Assembly (NCBI GenBank): GCA_900550585.1
Contig: URST01000098.1
Span: forward strand, 1-6,552
DNA: 6,552 nucleotides
Direction: 5' to 3'
Source of the DNA: an uncultured Eubacteriales bacterium
GTDB taxonomy: Bacteria; Bacillota; Clostridia; Oscillospirales; Oscillospiraceae
In this document: positions 5,051 to 6,552 of the stretch, in pieces
How the letters are laid out: each line of letters starts with the position of its first letter
Numbering within the stretch: position 1 is the stretch's first letter
The notes under the pieces: generated by a model
The model's database searches: none
What the model was told of the DNA's origin: nothing
What the model saw: the letters and a program-made list of their open reading frames with translations, nothing else
Program-made: the position numbers and the translations under genes

Positions 5051-6235
5051 ATGTCTGAGATCAGGACGTTTGCAGATAGTATTTTTGACGAGCTGGCGGC
5101 CATCCGCCGCGACATCCATGCCCACCCCGAGACGGGCATGCAGGAGGTACGCACCTCTGCCCTCATCCGCTCGGAGCTGGAGAAGATGGGCGTGGACGAG
5201 ATCCAGCAGCCCCTGCCCACCGCCGTGGTGGCGCTGATCCACGGCAAGAAAGGCCCCGGCAAGTGCGTGGCGCTCCGCGCCGACATCGACGCCCTGCCCG
5301 TCCACGAGGAGAGCGGCGTGCCCTTCGCCAGCGAGTACGAGGGCAAGATGCACGCCTGCGGCCACGACCTGCATACCACCATGCTGCTGGGCGCGGCCAG
5401 GACGCTGTGCCACTTCCGTGACCGGTTCGCCGGCACCGTCAAGCTGATCTTTGAGCCCAGCGAGGATCTGATGCCCGGCGGCGCACGGAAGCTGGTGGAG
5501 GCGGGCGTCATGGAGAATCCCCATGTGGACGCCATCTTCGGCCAGCACGTCTGCCCCTCCGAAAACGACACCGTGGGCCGGATGCAGCTGTACAAGGGCT
5601 ATTTCACCAGTGCCGTGGACCTGTTCCACATCGCTGTCCACGGCAAGAGCGGCCACGGCGCCGCGCCCCACACCGCCCACGACGCCATCGCCTGTGCCGG
5701 GTATCTCATCACCGTTTTGCAGACGGTGGTCTCCCGCCGCATCGACCCCATGGATTCCGCCGTATTGACGGTGGGCACCATGTCCGGCGGCGACGCGGTG
5801 AACATCACCGCCGGTGAAGCGCAGATGGTGGCGGTGCTGCGCAGCTTCAGCGATGCGGCACGGGATACCGCCATCGAAGAGGTGCAGCGTATTTGCAAGG
5901 GCATCGGTATCGCCTTCAACTGCGACATCGAGGTGAACCTGGAGGAGGGCTATGCCCTGCAGTACAACGACGGCGAAATGATCGATCTGGTGAACAGGGC
6001 CGTTACCGCCGCCGGCGGCAGGACCGAGTTCATCGAGAAGCCCTTCTCCGGCAGCGAGGATTTCAGCTTTTTCGGCAAGCTGACCAACACACCCTCCGCC
6101 TTTATGATGATCGACGCCGGACGGGGCGAGGAGCTGGTATCCCTCCACAACGGCAAGATCGTGTTCAACGAGGACGTCATGAAGCACGGTGTCACCGGCC
6201 TGACCGCCATCGCGCTGGAGTATCTGGCGCAGTAA
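5051..6235 (+). CDS. M20D family amidohydrolase (N-acyl amino acid hydrolase type)
   Basis: This 394-aa cytoplasmic dinuclear metallohydrolase belongs to M20D, which includes hippurate hydrolase, IAA-amino acid hydrolase and N-acetyl-diaminopimelate deacetylase. It should cleave the amide bond of an N-acylated amino acid or similar conjugate. Key motifs are RADIDALPV (76-84), HACGHDLH (101-108, ligands Cys103 and His105), EPSED (135-139, Glu138 as ligand or catalytic base), GQHV (164-167, His166), GKSGHGAAPH in the lid domain (198-207), GSEDFSFF (334-341) and the last ligand His366. The usual QPAEE motif is changed to EPSED, a conservative change that keeps the essential Glu. The length is normal for the family. 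The start follows AAGAGG, with 9 nt to the ATG. It is co-transcribed with the transporter. The aromatic-rich leader ORF would fit an aromatic amino acid conjugate as substrate, but the sequence does not show this directly. Confidence 0.9.
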   Translation: MSEIRTFADSIFDELAAIRRDIHAHPETGMQEVRTSALIRSELEKMGVDEIQQPLPTAVVALIHGKKGPGKCVALRADIDALPVHEESGVPFASEYEGKMHACGHDLHTTMLLGAARTLCHFRDRFAGTVKLIFEPSEDLMPGGARKLVEAGVMENPHVDAIFGQHVCPSENDTVGRMQLYKGYFTSAVDLFHIAVHGKSGHGAAPHTAHDAIACAGYLITVLQTVVSRRIDPMDSAVLTVGTMSGGDAVNITAGEAQMVAVLRSFSDAARDTAIEEVQRICKGIGIAFNCDIEVNLEEGYALQYNDGEMIDLVNRAVTAAGGRTEFIEKPFSGSEDFSFFGKLTNTPSAFMMIDAGRGEELVSLHNGKIVFNEDVMKHGVTGLTAIALEYLAQ

Positions 6236-6278
6236 CGGCACACGCATAACAACAACACACTACATTCCTTACAATTTT

Positions 6279-6313
6279 GCAGAAGCGGCGCACAGATCGT
6301 GCGCCGCTTCTGC
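6279..6313 (+). terminator. Strong hairpin after the hydrolase gene, no U-tract
   Basis: A perfect 15-bp stem (6279-6293 with 6299-6313) closes the 5-nt loop AGATC, 43 nt after the hydrolase stop codon. It is followed by GCGTGTG and not by a U-run, so intrinsic termination would be poor. It may stabilise the 3' end of the operon mRNA or act together with the next palindrome or a Rho-like process. Confidence 0.45.
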
Positions 6314-6332
6314 GCGTGTGTGGGGGGGAGGA

Positions 6333-6367
6333 CGGCTAAAAACGTGCCGGGGGCACGTTTTTAGCCG
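6333..6367. repeat. Perfect 16-bp palindrome in the convergent intergenic region
   Basis: CGGCTAAAAACGTGCC (6333-6348) is repeated inverted at 6352-6367, with a 3-nt GGG spacer. The A5/T5 runs are inside the stem, so no U-tract follows it in either direction. It lies between the convergent hydrolase and rpsI genes. It may be a mobile palindromic element, a cruciform site or an mRNA 3'-end structure. Confidence 0.55.
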
Positions 6368-6411
6368 CCGACCGCAGAGGCTGTGCCGCGAGGACACCTC
6401 AGTTCCGAAAG

Positions 6412-6444
6412 AAACAAAGGCCCCTGCCGGAGCAGGAGCCTTTG
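6412..6444 (-). terminator. Intrinsic terminator of rpsI
   Basis: Read on the minus strand, CAAAGGC-TCCTGC pairs with GCAGG-GGCCTTTG as a 7-bp plus 5-bp stem with one mismatch (6444-6438 with 6421-6415; 6436-6432 with 6427-6423). It is followed by the T-rich TTTCTTTC. It begins 19 nt after the rpsI stop codon. Confidence 0.72.
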
Positions 6445-6463
6445 CAGAAAACAGGATATAGAC

Positions 6464-6552
6464 TCAGCGCTTGGAGAACTGAGGTGCGCGGCGGGCGGCC
6501 TTCAGACCGTACTTCTTGCGCTCCTTCATACGAGGATCGCGGGTCAGGAAGC
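6464..6552 (-). CDS. rpsI: 30S ribosomal protein S9, C-terminal end (partial)
   Basis: The last 28 codons and the TGA stop (6464-6466) are present; the rest lies beyond the right edge. The residues read TRDPRMKERKKYGLKAAR and end APQFSKR, the highly conserved basic tail of S9. In the ribosome this tail reaches the P site and touches the anticodon region of tRNA. In Firmicutes rpsI normally follows rplM in one operon, which would lie to the right. The gene is convergent with the transporter-hydrolase operon. Confidence 0.95.
   Translation of the reverse strand, partial: FLTRDPRMKERKKYGLKAARRAPQFSKR

Noticed and set aside
5018..6247. Long minus-strand open frame opposite the M20D hydrolase.
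   Set aside because: The plus strand holds every M20D metal ligand; the antisense product has no family features.

Overview
The window looks like chromosomal DNA from a high-GC member of the Clostridia, most likely an Oscillospiraceae/Ruminococcaceae-type gut anaerobe. The basis is GC-rich coding sequence, strong Firmicutes-style AGGAGG ribosome binding sites with sigma-A-like promoters, and compact intrinsic terminators. The gene content fits too: an oxygen-sensitive Fe-S cysteine desulfidase, a ComEB-type dCMP deaminase and an EpsC-type serine acetyltransferase. The assignment to family is inference; no marker gene is complete (only the last 28 codons of rpsI are present).

Layout. Positions 1-123 are a GC-rich intergenic stretch with palindromes and an imperfect 25-bp tandem repeat. 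On the minus strand follow, from right to left: a serine O-acetyltransferase gene (cysE, 2284-3138) with its own terminator; a dCMP deaminase gene (1533-2012); and a CyuA-type L-cysteine desulfidase gene (170-1438), ending at a bidirectional terminator (125-159). On the plus strand, starting from the same intergenic region as cysE but diverging from it, are a 50-codon aromatic-rich small ORF (3542-3694), a terminator (3729-3763), a polytopic membrane transporter (3825-5006) and an M20D amidohydrolase (5051-6235). At the right edge the minus-strand 3' end of rpsI (ribosomal protein S9) runs out of the window, with its terminator at 6412-6444.

The most interesting part is 3140-3830, where two candidate ribosome-mediated transcription attenuators lie back to back. 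To the left, a promoter drives a leader of about 230 nt that encodes a 32-aa peptide with six cysteines (3234-3332). A perfect 16-bp terminator hairpin with a U-tract follows, and then the cysE Shine-Dalgarno sequence. This is the layout expected if cysteine starvation stalls ribosomes on Cys codons and turns on the committed enzyme of cysteine synthesis. To the right, a near-consensus promoter drives the 50-aa peptide, in which nine of eleven residues at 31-41 are Tyr/Phe/Trp. It is followed 34 nt later by a terminator and then the transporter-hydrolase operon. Hand pairing finds mutually exclusive helices for both leaders. The second case suggests that the transporter and hydrolase import and cleave N-acylated or otherwise conjugated aromatic amino acids, but the substrate is not proven by the sequence.

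The left half also places cysteine synthesis (cysE) close to cysteine breakdown (the desulfidase). They are separated by a strong terminator and a promoter, so they are probably controlled independently.
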